NCBI GenBank assembly: GCA_045653945.1
Contig: JAZOML010000066.1
Span: 1 to 64,000, forward strand
DNA from: SIG673 sp045653945
Lineage (GTDB): Bacteria > Bacillota > Clostridia > Oscillospirales > CAG-272
Direction of reading: 5' to 3'
Length of the DNA stretch: 64,000 bases
In this document: positions 8,710-16,335 of the stretch, in pieces
Position numbering within the stretch: the first letter of the stretch is position 1
Layout of the letters: each line of letters starts with the position of its first letter
Made by a program: the position numbers and the translations under genes
The notes under the pieces: generated by a model
The model's database searches: none
The model's input: only the letters and a program-made list of their open reading frames with translations
What the model was told of the DNA's origin: nothing

Positions 8710-9501
8710 ATGGAAAACGAATTGTTTTCCGTAAAGGGCAGAATCTTCAATATTCAAAGATTTTCTATTCACGACGGACCGGGAGTGCGAACGATAGTCT
8801 TTTTAAAGGGCTGTCCACTGCGTTGTCGGTGGTGCTGTAACCCCGAATCGCAGGAATGGGATATTCAAAATATCACTATTGCAGGCAAAACTAAGCCCGT
8901 CGGCAAGGACGTAACAGTAGGCGAGGTTATGGAGCAGGTTGAAAAGGACCGCATCTATTACCGACGCTCGGGCTTTGGCGGTATGACCTTGTCGGGAGGT
9001 GAGTGCTTATGGCAACCCGATTTTTCCGAGGCGCTGCTGAAAGCGGCTAAGGAAAGCGGAATAAGTACGGCAATAGAAACGACAGGATATGCCGATATAG
9101 ATGTAATAAGAAGACTTTTGGCCTATACGGATACAGTGCTTATGGATATTAAGCACATTGATAATGAAAAGCATAAAGAGTACACAACAAAAGAAAACAC
9201 ACTGATTTTAGAAAACGCAAAAATAATAGCAAGGGAAGCAAAAAAGCTTATTGTACGAACCCCAGTTATTCCAACCTTTAACGATAACGAGAGGGATATA
9301 AAAGCTATTGCGGAATTTGCAAAAAGCATTGGTGTTACCGAAATGCATCTGCTCCCGTACCACCGAATCGGTCAGGATAAGTATGCGGGACTTGGCAGAC
9401 GGTACGAAATGGCTCATATAGAACCGCCGAGCAAAGAACATATGACAGACCTGCTTAATGTTGTGAACTCGGTTGGTATCAAAGGACAAATAGGAGGTTA
9501 A
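8710..9501 (+). CDS. Glycyl radical enzyme activase (radical SAM), short form
   Basis: This protein uses S-adenosylmethionine and a [4Fe-4S] cluster to abstract hydrogen from the glycine of the dehydratase. The cluster motif CPLRCRWC (CX3CX2C) follows GVRTIVFLKG, and GGMTLSGGECLWQ is the SAM-binding GGE-type motif. At 263 residues it lacks the ferredoxin-like insert with extra cysteine clusters that most non-PFL activases carry after the WCCNPE segment; here that segment runs straight into GKDVTVGEVMEQVEKD. The gene starts 14 bases after the dehydratase stop with a GGGGGAT-like site, as expected for a coupled pair. Confidence 0.92.
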   Translation: MENELFSVKGRIFNIQRFSIHDGPGVRTIVFLKGCPLRCRWCCNPESQEWDIQNITIAGKTKPVGKDVTVGEVMEQVEKDRIYYRRSGFGGMTLSGGECLWQPDFSEALLKAAKESGISTAIETTGYADIDVIRRLLAYTDTVLMDIKHIDNEKHKEYTTKENTLILENAKIIAREAKKLIVRTPVIPTFNDNERDIKAIAEFAKSIGVTEMHLLPYHRIGQDKYAGLGRRYEMAHIEPPSKEHMTDLLNVVNSVGIKGQIGG

Positions 9502-9508
9502 GACGAAT

Positions 9509-9859
9509 TTGGAAAAACAAAGAATAATTCAAGAGCTCGTTCCGGGTAAACAGATAACCTTGGCACACATAATCGCAAACCCCGACGAGATACTCTACAA
9601 AAAGCTCGGACTTGACCCAAGCGTTGAGTATTCAAAGTCAGCGATAGGAATACTGACGCTCAGTCCTGCCGAAACCGCTATAATTGCGGGCGACATTGCA
9701 ATCAAGGCGTCGGGAGCGACGCTCGGCTTTGTCGATAGATTCAGCGGAACGGTAATTTTGACCGGAACGTATTCCGAGGTTGAGGCATCGCTTAAGGCGG
9801 TAACCTCGTACGCCGAGGAAACACTCGGATTTACGGTATGCAAAATAACGAAAACGTAA
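9509..9859 (+). CDS. eutS: EutS/PduU-type microcompartment shell protein
   Basis: A 116-residue circularly permuted BMC-H protein. The N-terminal segment RIIQELVPGKQITLAHIIANP is the short extension that forms a beta-barrel over the hexamer pore in EutS/PduU, followed by GILTLSPAETAIIAGDIA and a C-terminal strand. I chose TTG at 9509 with AGGAGG at 9492-9497; no ATG fits. Its stop overlaps the start of the next gene (TAATG). Confidence 0.88.
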   Translation: MEKQRIIQELVPGKQITLAHIIANPDEILYKKLGLDPSVEYSKSAIGILTLSPAETAIIAGDIAIKASGATLGFVDRFSGTVILTGTYSEVEASLKAVTSYAEETLGFTVCKITKT

Positions 9860-10278
9860 TGAAGAAAACTCTGCTTATCGGCAGACACGGAGTTGGCAAG
9901 ACGACCTTGAAGCAGGCACTTAGGGGAGAAACGATACGCTACGAAAAAACACAGTATATGCTGTATGAGGATTGGCTTATTGACTCACCCGGTGAATACG
10001 CCGAGGTACATGGCCTCAGTGCCGCACTTGCAATTTACTCCTATGAGGCGGACGTGGTCGCAATGCTGATTTCGGCTGATGACGATTACTCACTGTTTCC
10101 GCCAAACTGTACTCAAATGATAAACAGAGAGGTTATAGGAATTGTAACGAAGATAGATAAAGCGCCGCCCGAAAGAGCAGAGAGCTGGCTCAGACTCTCA
10201 GGGTGCGAGAAAATCTTCAAAATAGACTCCCATACAGGCGCGGGAATTAAAGAACTGAAAAAATATTTAAAAAAATAA
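9859..10278 (+). CDS. eutP: EutP/PduV-type small GTPase-like protein
   Basis: About 139 residues with a P-loop (GRHGVGKTTL) near the N terminus, DSPGE as the switch/G3-like element and TKID as G4. EutP/PduV proteins accompany microcompartment operons; PduV has been linked to microcompartment movement, and some EutP proteins show acetate kinase activity. The function here is therefore open. I chose ATG 9859, which overlaps the previous stop and suggests translational coupling; an in-frame ATG at 9838 would add seven residues. Confidence 0.85.
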   Translation: MKKTLLIGRHGVGKTTLKQALRGETIRYEKTQYMLYEDWLIDSPGEYAEVHGLSAALAIYSYEADVVAMLISADDDYSLFPPNCTQMINREVIGIVTKIDKAPPERAESWLRLSGCEKIFKIDSHTGAGIKELKKYLKK

Positions 10279-10303
10279 TAAAATCCAAAAAGGAGAACAA
10301 AAA

Positions 10304-11098
10304 ATGGTAAACGAGTACGAAATCAAAAAACAGATATGCGACATCGGTAAGCGTATCTACAATAAGGGAATGGTTGCATCTAACGACGGTAACATCTCCG
10401 TTAAGCTTAACGACAACGAATTTCTTTGCACCCCCACAGGCGTATCCAAGGGCTTTATGACACCCGAATACATCTGTAAGGTTGACCGCGACGGAAAGGT
10501 AATTCAGGCAAACAGAGGCTTTAAGCCCTCTTCTGAAATCAAAATGCATATGAGAGTTTATAAGGAGCGTCCCGACGTTAACTCCGTTGTTCACGCTCAC
10601 CCCCTTTATGCAACCTCCTTCGCTATCGCAGGAATTCCGCTCACCGAGCCGATTATGCCTGAGGCAGTTATCGCTCTTGGCTGTGTTCCGATAGCTGAGT
10701 ACGGCACACCCTCCACTGAGGAAATCCCCGATGCAGTATCGAAGTACCTGCAGCACTACGATGCAGTTCTTCTTGCAAACCACGGCGCACTTTCCTTCTC
10801 GGATAGCCTTCTTAACGCATATCACAAGATGGAGTCCCATGAGTTCTACGCTCAACTCCTTTATCAGTCCAAGATGCTCGGCGGCCCCAAGCAACTCACC
10901 GACTCTCAGGTACAAAGACTTTACGAGATTCGCCGTCAGTTCGGTCTTAAGGGTAAGCACCCCGCAGACATCTGCCCCAATGCTCAGGCAGGTAAGCCCA
11001 GCTGCCACGGTTGCGGCGGTCATTGCTCCGATAAGGGCGCAGACGCTGATACCGTTGCAATGGTAACCAAGCTCGTTCTTGAGGCTCTCGGTAAATAA
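10304..11098 (+). CDS. fucA: Class II aldolase (L-fuculose/L-rhamnulose-1-phosphate type) with C-terminal encapsulation helix
   Basis: A 264-residue enzyme predicted to split fuculose-1-phosphate or rhamnulose-1-phosphate into dihydroxyacetone phosphate and lactaldehyde. The zinc site HAHPLYATS (about residues 97-99) and ANHGAL (about 159-161) are visible, as is SNDGNIS near the N terminus. After the fold (about residue 215) come a cysteine-rich linker (CPNAQAGKPSCHGCGGHC) and a terminal amphipathic helix (ADTVAMVTKLVLEALGK), which has the pattern of a microcompartment targeting peptide. An aldolase inside a glycyl-radical microcompartment operon marks the fucose/rhamnose (GRM5-like) type. 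No isomerase, kinase or sugar transporter for fucose or rhamnose lies in the window. Confidence 0.9.
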   Translation: MVNEYEIKKQICDIGKRIYNKGMVASNDGNISVKLNDNEFLCTPTGVSKGFMTPEYICKVDRDGKVIQANRGFKPSSEIKMHMRVYKERPDVNSVVHAHPLYATSFAIAGIPLTEPIMPEAVIALGCVPIAEYGTPSTEEIPDAVSKYLQHYDAVLLANHGALSFSDSLLNAYHKMESHEFYAQLLYQSKMLGGPKQLTDSQVQRLYEIRRQFGLKGKHPADICPNAQAGKPSCHGCGGHCSDKGADADTVAMVTKLVLEALGK

Positions 11099-11100
11099 GT

Positions 11101-11571
11101 ATGACTGAAAACGAGATAAGAGAAATTGTCAAAAAAGCTCTTGCCTCGGTAAAACCCGATAAAAGCGAAATGACACTCGCTCTCGCCGAAAGAATATGCA
11201 CAGCAGTTGAAGGATACGCCAAAAAGATGGGCGTTAACGCAGTTGTTTGTGTGTCCGACGGCGCAGGAAATCCAAAGCTCGTAAAGAGTATGGACGATGC
11301 CTACATAGCAAGCTATGACGTAGCGGTAAATAAAGCCTTTACGGTAGTAGCGCTTAAAATGTCCACGAAAACCTTAAAGCCTATGGCACAGCCGGGCGGT
11401 AGCCTTTACGGAATACAGTTCACAAATGGCGGACGGATAGTGATATTCGGCGGCGGTGAGCCTCTTACCGTAAACGGTAAGATTATAGGCGGACTCGGTG
11501 TAAGCGGCGGAAGTGAGGAGCAGGATACTGAACTTGCTCGTTTGGGTAAAGAGTTTTTTGACAGTATATAA
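11101..11571 (+). CDS. GlcG/HbpS (PduO C-terminal-like) protein with encapsulation peptide
   Basis: A 156-residue protein. Residues 1-20 (ENEIREIVKKALASVK) form an amphipathic helix like those on the other cargo proteins. The rest is the GlcG/HbpS domain, also found as the C-terminal domain of PduO: ALAERICTAVEGYAKKMGV, VCVSDGAGNPKLVKSMDDA, GGSLYGIQ, GGEPLTVNGKIIGGLGVSGG. Family members bind haem or corrinoid and have no settled catalytic role. The pathway is B12-independent, so a redox or structural role inside the compartment is more likely than cobalamin adenosylation; that is inference. It starts two bases after the aldolase stop. Confidence 0.82.
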   Translation: MTENEIREIVKKALASVKPDKSEMTLALAERICTAVEGYAKKMGVNAVVCVSDGAGNPKLVKSMDDAYIASYDVAVNKAFTVVALKMSTKTLKPMAQPGGSLYGIQFTNGGRIVIFGGGEPLTVNGKIIGGLGVSGGSEEQDTELARLGKEFFDSI

Positions 11572-11587
11572 TGAAAGGAAGAAAAAG

Positions 11588-12778
11588 ATGAATTCAGCTG
11601 ATATCGAAAAGATTGTCAGACAGGTTCTTGAAAACCTCGGTGATGCTCCCGCACAGAAAAAGGCGGCAGGTCCTATCCCGAGCAAATCAAGAGTTGCAAT
11701 GCTGACAAAGCTTGAACACTTCGACATACAGGAATATCCTATCCCCGAGCTTGGTGATGACGATATACTTGTAAAGGTCGAGGGCTGCGGTGTCTGTGGA
11801 ACAGACGCGCACGAATTCAAGCGAGATCCGTTCTCACTTATCCCCGTTGTTCTCGGACACGAGGGAACGGGTGAAATCGTTAAAATGGGTAAGAACGTAA
11901 AGAAGGACAGTGCAGGAAAGCCTCTTGCCGTTGGCGATAAGGTTGTTACCTGTATGATCTTCAAGGATAACCCCGATATAACGATGTTCGACTTAAATAA
12001 ACAAAACGTTGGAGGCGCAGACGTTTACGGACTTCTGCCCGATGACGATAAAAAGCTTAACGGTTGGTTTGCCGATTACATACTTGTTCGCGGCGGCTCA
12101 ACCATATTCAACGTAAGCGACCTTGACCTTGATAGCAGAATACTTATTGAGCCCTGTGCGGTTCTTATCCACGCAGTTGAAAGAGCAAAGACAACAGGTA
12201 TTCTCCGCTTCAATTCAAGAGTTGTAGTTCAGGGCTGCGGACCTATCGGTCTTATTTGTATAGCTGTTCTTCGTACAATGGGTATTGAAAATATCGTTGC
12301 GGTAGACGGTGAAAATAAACGCCTTGAATTTGCAAAGCTTATGGGAGCTACACAAACTGTAAACTTTAAGGAGCATAAGGGCGTTGAGGCTCTTGCAGGT
12401 GCAGTACAAAACGCATTTGGCGGATACCTTGCGGATTTTGCCTTCCAGTGCACAGGCTCACCTGTTGCTCACGCAAATATCTATAAGTTCATCAGAAACG
12501 GCGGCGGACTTTGTGAGCTTGGCTTCTTCATAAACGGCGGCGATGCTCAAATTAATCCCCACTTTGATATTTGTGCAAAGGAAATTACAACAGTCGGCTC
12601 TTGGGTATACACCCTGCGCGACTACGTAACCACCTTTGATTTCTTAAAGAGAGCAAAGGGAATAGGACTTCCCCTAGAAAAGCTTATTACTCATAAATAT
12701 CCCCTTGATAAGATAAACGAAGCTCTTGAAACCAACCTTAAAATGGAAGGTCTTAAGATAGCGATAGTAAACGAATAA
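11588..12778 (+). CDS. Zinc-dependent alcohol dehydrogenase with encapsulation peptide
   Basis: A 396-residue medium-chain dehydrogenase. Residues 1-20 (ADIEKIVRQVLENLG) are a targeting-type helix, followed by a linker (DAPAQKKAAGPIPSK). The catalytic zinc ligands appear as GCGVCGTDAHEF and GHEGTGEIV, and the Rossmann fold as QGCGPIGLICIAV. The four-cysteine structural zinc lobe typical of the family is not visible. The probable role is reduction of propionaldehyde to propanol (NADH reoxidation) and perhaps of lactaldehyde to 1,2-propanediol, since no separate FucO is present. I chose ATG 11588 because AAAGGAAG precedes it; an in-frame upstream start lies inside the previous gene. Confidence 0.88.
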   Translation: MNSADIEKIVRQVLENLGDAPAQKKAAGPIPSKSRVAMLTKLEHFDIQEYPIPELGDDDILVKVEGCGVCGTDAHEFKRDPFSLIPVVLGHEGTGEIVKMGKNVKKDSAGKPLAVGDKVVTCMIFKDNPDITMFDLNKQNVGGADVYGLLPDDDKKLNGWFADYILVRGGSTIFNVSDLDLDSRILIEPCAVLIHAVERAKTTGILRFNSRVVVQGCGPIGLICIAVLRTMGIENIVAVDGENKRLEFAKLMGATQTVNFKEHKGVEALAGAVQNAFGGYLADFAFQCTGSPVAHANIYKFIRNGGGLCELGFFINGGDAQINPHFDICAKEITTVGSWVYTLRDYVTTFDFLKRAKGIGLPLEKLITHKYPLDKINEALETNLKMEGLKIAIVNE

Positions 12779-12790
12779 GGGTGATACGCT

Positions 12791-13105
12791 ATGGGAAAAG
12801 CGACAGGAATAATTGAGGTCTACGGACTTGCCTGCGCCTTTGCCGCACTTGATGCGGGCTGTAAGGCGGCGGACGTAACCGTAGAAACCTTTGATAAAAA
12901 TAAGCCGGGAAATGCAGACGCTCTGCCAGTACCGCTTATCGTTCTTATTAAGTTCAGAGGAACGGTAGACAACGTAACAGCGGCAATCGAGGCGGCGGAA
13001 AGAACGGCAAATTCACTTACCGGTGTTGTTTCAAAGCATATAATCGCCAACACCGAAGACTCAACCGAAAAAATGTTGAAGCTTAATGCTTTTGATAAGA
13101 AATAA
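12791..13105 (+). CDS. BMC-H shell protein with loop insertion
   Basis: A 104-residue single BMC-domain protein: GIIEVYGLACAFAALDAGCKAADV, then strands LIVLIKFRGTVDNVTAAIEAAE and a C-terminal HIIANTED. A loop insertion near residues 38-50 (DKNKPGNADALPVP) is not present in the canonical neighbours. It differs strongly from the three PduA-like copies downstream, so it probably forms a distinct hexamer. Confidence 0.87.
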   Translation: MGKATGIIEVYGLACAFAALDAGCKAADVTVETFDKNKPGNADALPVPLIVLIKFRGTVDNVTAAIEAAERTANSLTGVVSKHIIANTEDSTEKMLKLNAFDKK

Positions 13106-13138
13106 TTAAGAAAATTTAAAGAAAAGAGGAAATAAAAA

Positions 13139-13417
13139 ATGGCACTTCAGGCACTTGGAATGGTAGAAACCAGAGGTTTAGTAGCAGCAATCGAGGCTGC
13201 TGATGCAATGGTAAAGGCAGCAGAGGTACAGCTTATCGGTACCGAGAAGATCGGTAGCGGACTCGTAAGCGTAATGGTAAGAGGCGACGTTGGAGCAGTA
13301 AAGGCTGCAACCGAGGCAGGAAGCGTTGCGGCATCTAAGCTCGGTGAGCTTGTTGCGGTACACGTAATTCCCCGTCCCCACGCTGATGTAGAGAAGATTC
13401 TCCCCACTCTTGACTAA
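13139..13417 (+). CDS. BMC-H shell protein, copy A (PduA/EutM-like)
   Basis: A 92-residue canonical hexameric shell protein: ALGMVETRGLVAAIEAADAMVKAA, a pore segment KIGSG, and VRGDVGAVKAATEAG. It is the first of three near-identical copies (A, B, C) and probably a major facet protein. A GAGG site precedes the ATG. Copies A and B share almost all of their 5' halves at the DNA level. Confidence 0.95.
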   Translation: MALQALGMVETRGLVAAIEAADAMVKAAEVQLIGTEKIGSGLVSVMVRGDVGAVKAATEAGSVAASKLGELVAVHVIPRPHADVEKILPTLD

Positions 13418-13535
13418 GTCCTGTAAAAATTCCCCAATACGTCGTTGCTTCCTTGTGAGCAGCTCGGCTTACGCCAAGTAAGCTCTCGCTTTGCTCCCTG
13501 CGTCGCGCCTCGTCTTGAGAAATTTTTAGGCGGAC
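13418..13535. repeat. Small palindromic intergenic element (MITE/REP-like)
   Basis: A non-coding insert between shell genes. Its outer ends are imperfect inverted repeats: GTCC-TGTAAAAATT at 13418-13431 against the complement of AATTTTTAGGCGGAC at 13521-13535. The centre folds on GCTTAC/GTAAGC (13467-13472 with 13478-13483), flanked by GAGCA/TGCTC (13457-13461 with 13492-13496). It encodes nothing on either strand and separates genes otherwise spaced by 20-70 bases. Only one copy is in the window, so repeat status is inference. Confidence 0.45.
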
Positions 13536-13577
13536 TAATAAGGACAATTATGAAAATAGCATAATTTTGGAGGAACT

Positions 13578-13871
13578 ATGAAATCACTTGGCTTTGTCGA
13601 GGTCAGCGGAACTACGGCAGCAATAGACGCGCTTGATATTATGTGTAAAAGCGCAGAGGTCAGACTGATAAGCTGGGAAAGAAAGCTTGGAGGTCGCCTT
13701 GTAACTCTCATAATAGAAGGCGATGTTTCGGCAGTCAAGGCGGCGATAGAGAACGCAGATGCGCACTGTATCAAAAAGCCCTGTGCCGTAGCGGTGATAG
13801 CAAGACCTCACGCAGAAACCGTTCGTCTTGTGGAATTATCCGCATCACGTTTAAAGAAAAACAAAAAATAA
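13578..13871 (+). CDS. BMC-H shell protein, divergent
   Basis: A 97-residue single BMC-domain protein: SLGFVEVSGTTAAIDALDIMCKSAEV, LIIEGDVSAVKAAIENAD, ending with a basic tail (ASRLKKNKK). The pore region differs from copies A-C (SWERKLGGR rather than GTEKIGSG), suggesting a different channel. A GGAGG site lies five bases before the ATG. Confidence 0.9.
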   Translation: MKSLGFVEVSGTTAAIDALDIMCKSAEVRLISWERKLGGRLVTLIIEGDVSAVKAAIENADAHCIKKPCAVAVIARPHAETVRLVELSASRLKKNKK

Positions 13872-13903
13872 TAAATAAAAACAAAATTTGGAGGTAACTC
13901 AAA

Positions 13904-14181
13904 ATGGCACTTCAGGCACTTGGAATGGTAGAAACCAGAGGTTTAGTAGCAGCAATTGAGGCTGCAGATGCAATGGTAAGGCAGCAGAGGTACAGCTTAT
14001 CGGTACCGAAAAGATCGGTAGCGGACTTGTAAGCGTAATGGTAAGAGGCGACGTTGGAGCAGTTAAGGCTGCAACCGAGGCAGGCAGCACCGCTGCAAGC
14101 AGACTCGGCGAGCTTGTTGCAGTACACGTAATTCCCCGTCCCCACGCTGACGTTGAGAAAATATTACCTACTTTAGATTAA
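13904..14181 (+). pseudogene. BMC-H shell protein, copy B, frameshifted
   Basis: The sequence has a perfect GGAGG site and start, and would encode a 92-residue PduA-like protein nearly identical to copies A and C. One A is missing at about 13978 (ATGGTAAGGCAG where copy A has ATGGTAAAGGCAG). Translation shifts after 25 codons and stops near 14031 after about 42 residues. The total length, 278 bases, is one short of the 279 of copies A and C. The 5' half matches copy A and the 3' half matches copy C, so it is a mosaic. It may be a true pseudogene or an assembly error in a duplicated region. Confidence 0.85.
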
Positions 14182-14252
14182 TTTCAGTGGGTTGATTTTT
14201 CAAACTAACATAACAATAAAAAAATTAAAAATACTTATGGAGGTAACTCAAA

Positions 14253-14531
14253 ATGGCACTTGAAGCACTTGGAATGGTAGAAACCAGAGGTCTTGTTGCA
14301 GCAATCGAAGCAGCAGACGCAATGGTAAAGGCAGCAAACGTAGAGCTCATCGGAACCGAAAAGATCGGTAGCGGACTCGTATCCGTTATGGTAAGAGGCG
14401 ACGTTGGAGCAGTTAAGGCTGCAACCGAGGCAGGAAGCGCAGCTGCAAGCAGACTCGGCGAAATCGTTGCAGTACACGTAATTCCCCGCCCCCACGCTGA
14501 TGTTGAGAAGATTCTTCCCACATTAGACTAA
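14253..14531 (+). CDS. BMC-H shell protein, copy C (PduA/EutM-like)
   Basis: A 92-residue canonical hexameric shell protein differing from copy A at only a few residues (for example ANVEL for AEVQL, and SRLGEIV for SKLGELV). Its leader, GGAGGTAACTCAAA before the ATG, is identical to that of copy B. It is probably a major facet component. Confidence 0.95.
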   Translation: MALEALGMVETRGLVAAIEAADAMVKAANVELIGTEKIGSGLVSVMVRGDVGAVKAATEAGSAAASRLGEIVAVHVIPRPHADVEKILPTLD

Positions 14532-14541
14532 TTAAAAATGC

Positions 14542-14665
14542 AAACGGCTTTGTGCGGCTTCCTTTATAGGAAGTCGCATAGGTCGGGCACAAAACTAAAC
14601 GAATAATGCCGTTTTGTTTTGTGCAATACACTCGGAAATAAATTTTTGCAAGTGCGTTGCAAAAA
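14542..14665 (+). ncRNA. Nested hairpins between the last BMC-H gene and eutN
   Basis: The intercistronic RNA can fold into a three-tier stem: AAACGGC/GCCGTTT (14542-14548 with 14608-14614), TTTGTGC/GCACAAA (14549-14555 with 14587-14593) and GGCTTCCT/AGGAAGTC (14556-14563 with 14668-independent partner 14568-14575). A second perfect hairpin, TTTTTGCAA/TTGCAAAAA (14643-14651 with 14657-14665), ends just before the eutN ribosome binding site. It lies between abundant facet and rare vertex proteins, so it may be a processing site, attenuator or stabiliser; that is inference. Confidence 0.45.
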
Positions 14666-14691
14666 ACAAAACAAAAAACAGGAGAAAAATT

Positions 14692-14967
14692 ATGATTATA
14701 GGAAAAGTAGTAGGAAGCGTTGTTTCTACCGATAAGGACCCAAAGCTTGTCGGCTTTAAGTTTATGATAGTTGAGGCTCTTGCGGAAACCTCAAATATGA
14801 AAAGAATAGTTGCGGTTGACGACGTTGGAGCAGGAATTGGCGAAATCGTTCTCGTTGCAACCGGAAGCGCGGCAAGACTCGGTTGTAATGATCCCTCGGC
14901 ACCCGTAGATGCGGCAATAGTAGGAATTATTGACAACGGAATGGCGGGAGTACCCGATTTAAAATAA
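14692..14967 (+). CDS. eutN: EutN/CcmL-type microcompartment vertex protein
   Basis: A 91-residue pentameric BMC-P protein that caps shell vertices: MIIGKVVGSVVSTDKDPKLVGFK, then VAVDDVGAGIGEIVLVATGSAAR, and AAIVGIIDN. I chose ATG 14692 because a GGAG site (14681-14684) sits eight bases upstream; the longer upstream frame runs into the structured intercistronic region and is not conserved-looking. Confidence 0.92.
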   Translation: MIIGKVVGSVVSTDKDPKLVGFKFMIVEALAETSNMKRIVAVDDVGAGIGEIVLVATGSAARLGCNDPSAPVDAAIVGIIDNGMAGVPDLK

Positions 14968-14986
14968 TTAAATAAGGAAAAAATCA

Positions 14987-16309
14987 ATGGAACTTAAAGA
15001 CCTAAAAAGGCTTTTAAAGGACTGCGGAGTAGTTGGAACGGGTGGCGCAGGCTTCCCGACCTACGCAAAGCTTAGTGATACCGTTGATACCGTTATCCTC
15101 AACTGTGCGGAGTGTGAGCCGCTGCTCAGAGTACACCGTCAGGCGCTTGAAATTCACGTTAGCGAGATACTTTCCGCTTTTAATGAGATACTTTCGGCAA
15201 CGGGTGCAAAGAAGGGAATAATTGCCCTGAAAAAGCACTACAAGGGCGCAATATCGGCGCTTGAAGCGGAGCTTTCAGAATACCCGAAAATCTCTCTTTG
15301 TAAAATGGAATCGGTCTATCCCGCCGGTGATGAGGTAATACTCGTCAAGCGTGTAACGGGTAGAACTATAAACCCCGGCGACCTTCCGGGTTCCGTCGGA
15401 GTTACCGTATGTAACGTTGAAACGGTATATAACGTATATAATGCGCTTCACGGCAAACCCGTAACCCACAAATACGTTACGGTAGCAGGTGAGGTTGCAA
15501 ATCCGATAACTGTATACGCCCCTGTTGGTATGAGCGTTTCAGAGCTTGTCAAATGCGCAGGCGGAGAAACCACAGACGAGCCCGTATACATTTCGGGCGG
15601 CCCGATGATGGGAAAAATAGTCAGTCCTTACTCAGCTATAACAAAAACCACAAATGCGATAATCGTTTTACCTGAAACGCACAACGTGGTAATGAATAAA
15701 AAAAGAAACGGCAAGGTAAATCTTCGCCGTACAATGTCGGTTTGCTGTCAGTGTCATACCTGCACCTACCTTTGCTCAAGACACGTTGCGGGCTACCCAG
15801 TTGAGCCTCATATGGTAATGCGTGTGCTTTCAAACGGCGGTAGAGGAGATGCAAGTTGTATAGCGGGAGCAGTATTCTGCTCAGGCTGCGGACTTTGCGA
15901 AACCTACTCCTGCCCTCAGGGACTTTCCCCAAGAGCTTTAATTGACGAAATCAAGGCTCAGGCAAAGGCGAACGGCATAATGCCGCCAAGAGGAATTAAG
16001 GCAAAGGAACACACCGAACACGAGGAGTACCGCAAGGTATCGGTTGAAAGACTCACAAGTCGCCTCGGACTAAAAAAATACGATAAGAACGCACCTGTAA
16101 CCTCGATTAGTGAGCCAAGCTCGGTTAAAATTGAGTTTTCGCAGCATATCGGAGTACCGGCAAAATCGGTTGTAGCCGTTGGCGATAAGGTCAAAAAGGG
16201 TGATATTATCGGTGTGTCAGATGAAAAGGGACTTGGCGTAAATATTCACGCCTCAATTGACGGTACCGTAACCGATATCACACAAAGATACATAAAAATT
16301 GAAAAATAA
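14987..16309 (+). CDS. pduS: PduS/RnfC-like electron-transfer flavoprotein
   Basis: A 440-residue protein like RnfC/PduS. Residues about 14-28 (VVGTGGAGFPTYAKL) belong to the NADH/FMN-binding domain, with an SLBB-like segment near PITVYAPVGMSVSEL. Two [4Fe-4S] motifs lie at about 250-265 (CCQCHTCTYLC) and 295-308 (CSGCGLCETYSC). The C-terminal domain resembles a lipoyl-like fold (VPAKSVVAVGDKVKKGDIIG). The probable role is to pass electrons between NADH and the shell, recycling cofactor with the PduT protein encoded next. Confidence 0.9.
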   Translation: MELKDLKRLLKDCGVVGTGGAGFPTYAKLSDTVDTVILNCAECEPLLRVHRQALEIHVSEILSAFNEILSATGAKKGIIALKKHYKGAISALEAELSEYPKISLCKMESVYPAGDEVILVKRVTGRTINPGDLPGSVGVTVCNVETVYNVYNALHGKPVTHKYVTVAGEVANPITVYAPVGMSVSELVKCAGGETTDEPVYISGGPMMGKIVSPYSAITKTTNAIIVLPETHNVVMNKKRNGKVNLRRTMSVCCQCHTCTYLCSRHVAGYPVEPHMVMRVLSNGGRGDASCIAGAVFCSGCGLCETYSCPQGLSPRALIDEIKAQAKANGIMPPRGIKAKEHTEHEEYRKVSVERLTSRLGLKKYDKNAPVTSISEPSSVKIEFSQHIGVPAKSVVAVGDKVKKGDIIGVSDEKGLGVNIHASIDGTVTDITQRYIKIEK

Positions 16310-16335
16310 CCCTTACGGGAAAGGAATAATCAGAG

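Noticed and set aside
9838..9858. Upstream ATG for the EutP-like gene
   Set aside because: It adds seven residues (MQNNENV) before the usual MKKTLLIG start and has no ribosome binding site; the stop-overlapping ATG fits translational coupling.
11101..11571. Cobalamin adenosyltransferase (PduO) assignment
   Set aside because: Only the GlcG/HbpS-like domain is present; the adenosyltransferase domain is missing and the dehydratase is B12-independent.
13139..14531. Tandem similar sequences as a CRISPR array or long direct repeats
   Set aside because: The similarity is that of paralogous BMC-H genes with intact codons and ribosome binding sites, not short regular repeats with spacers.
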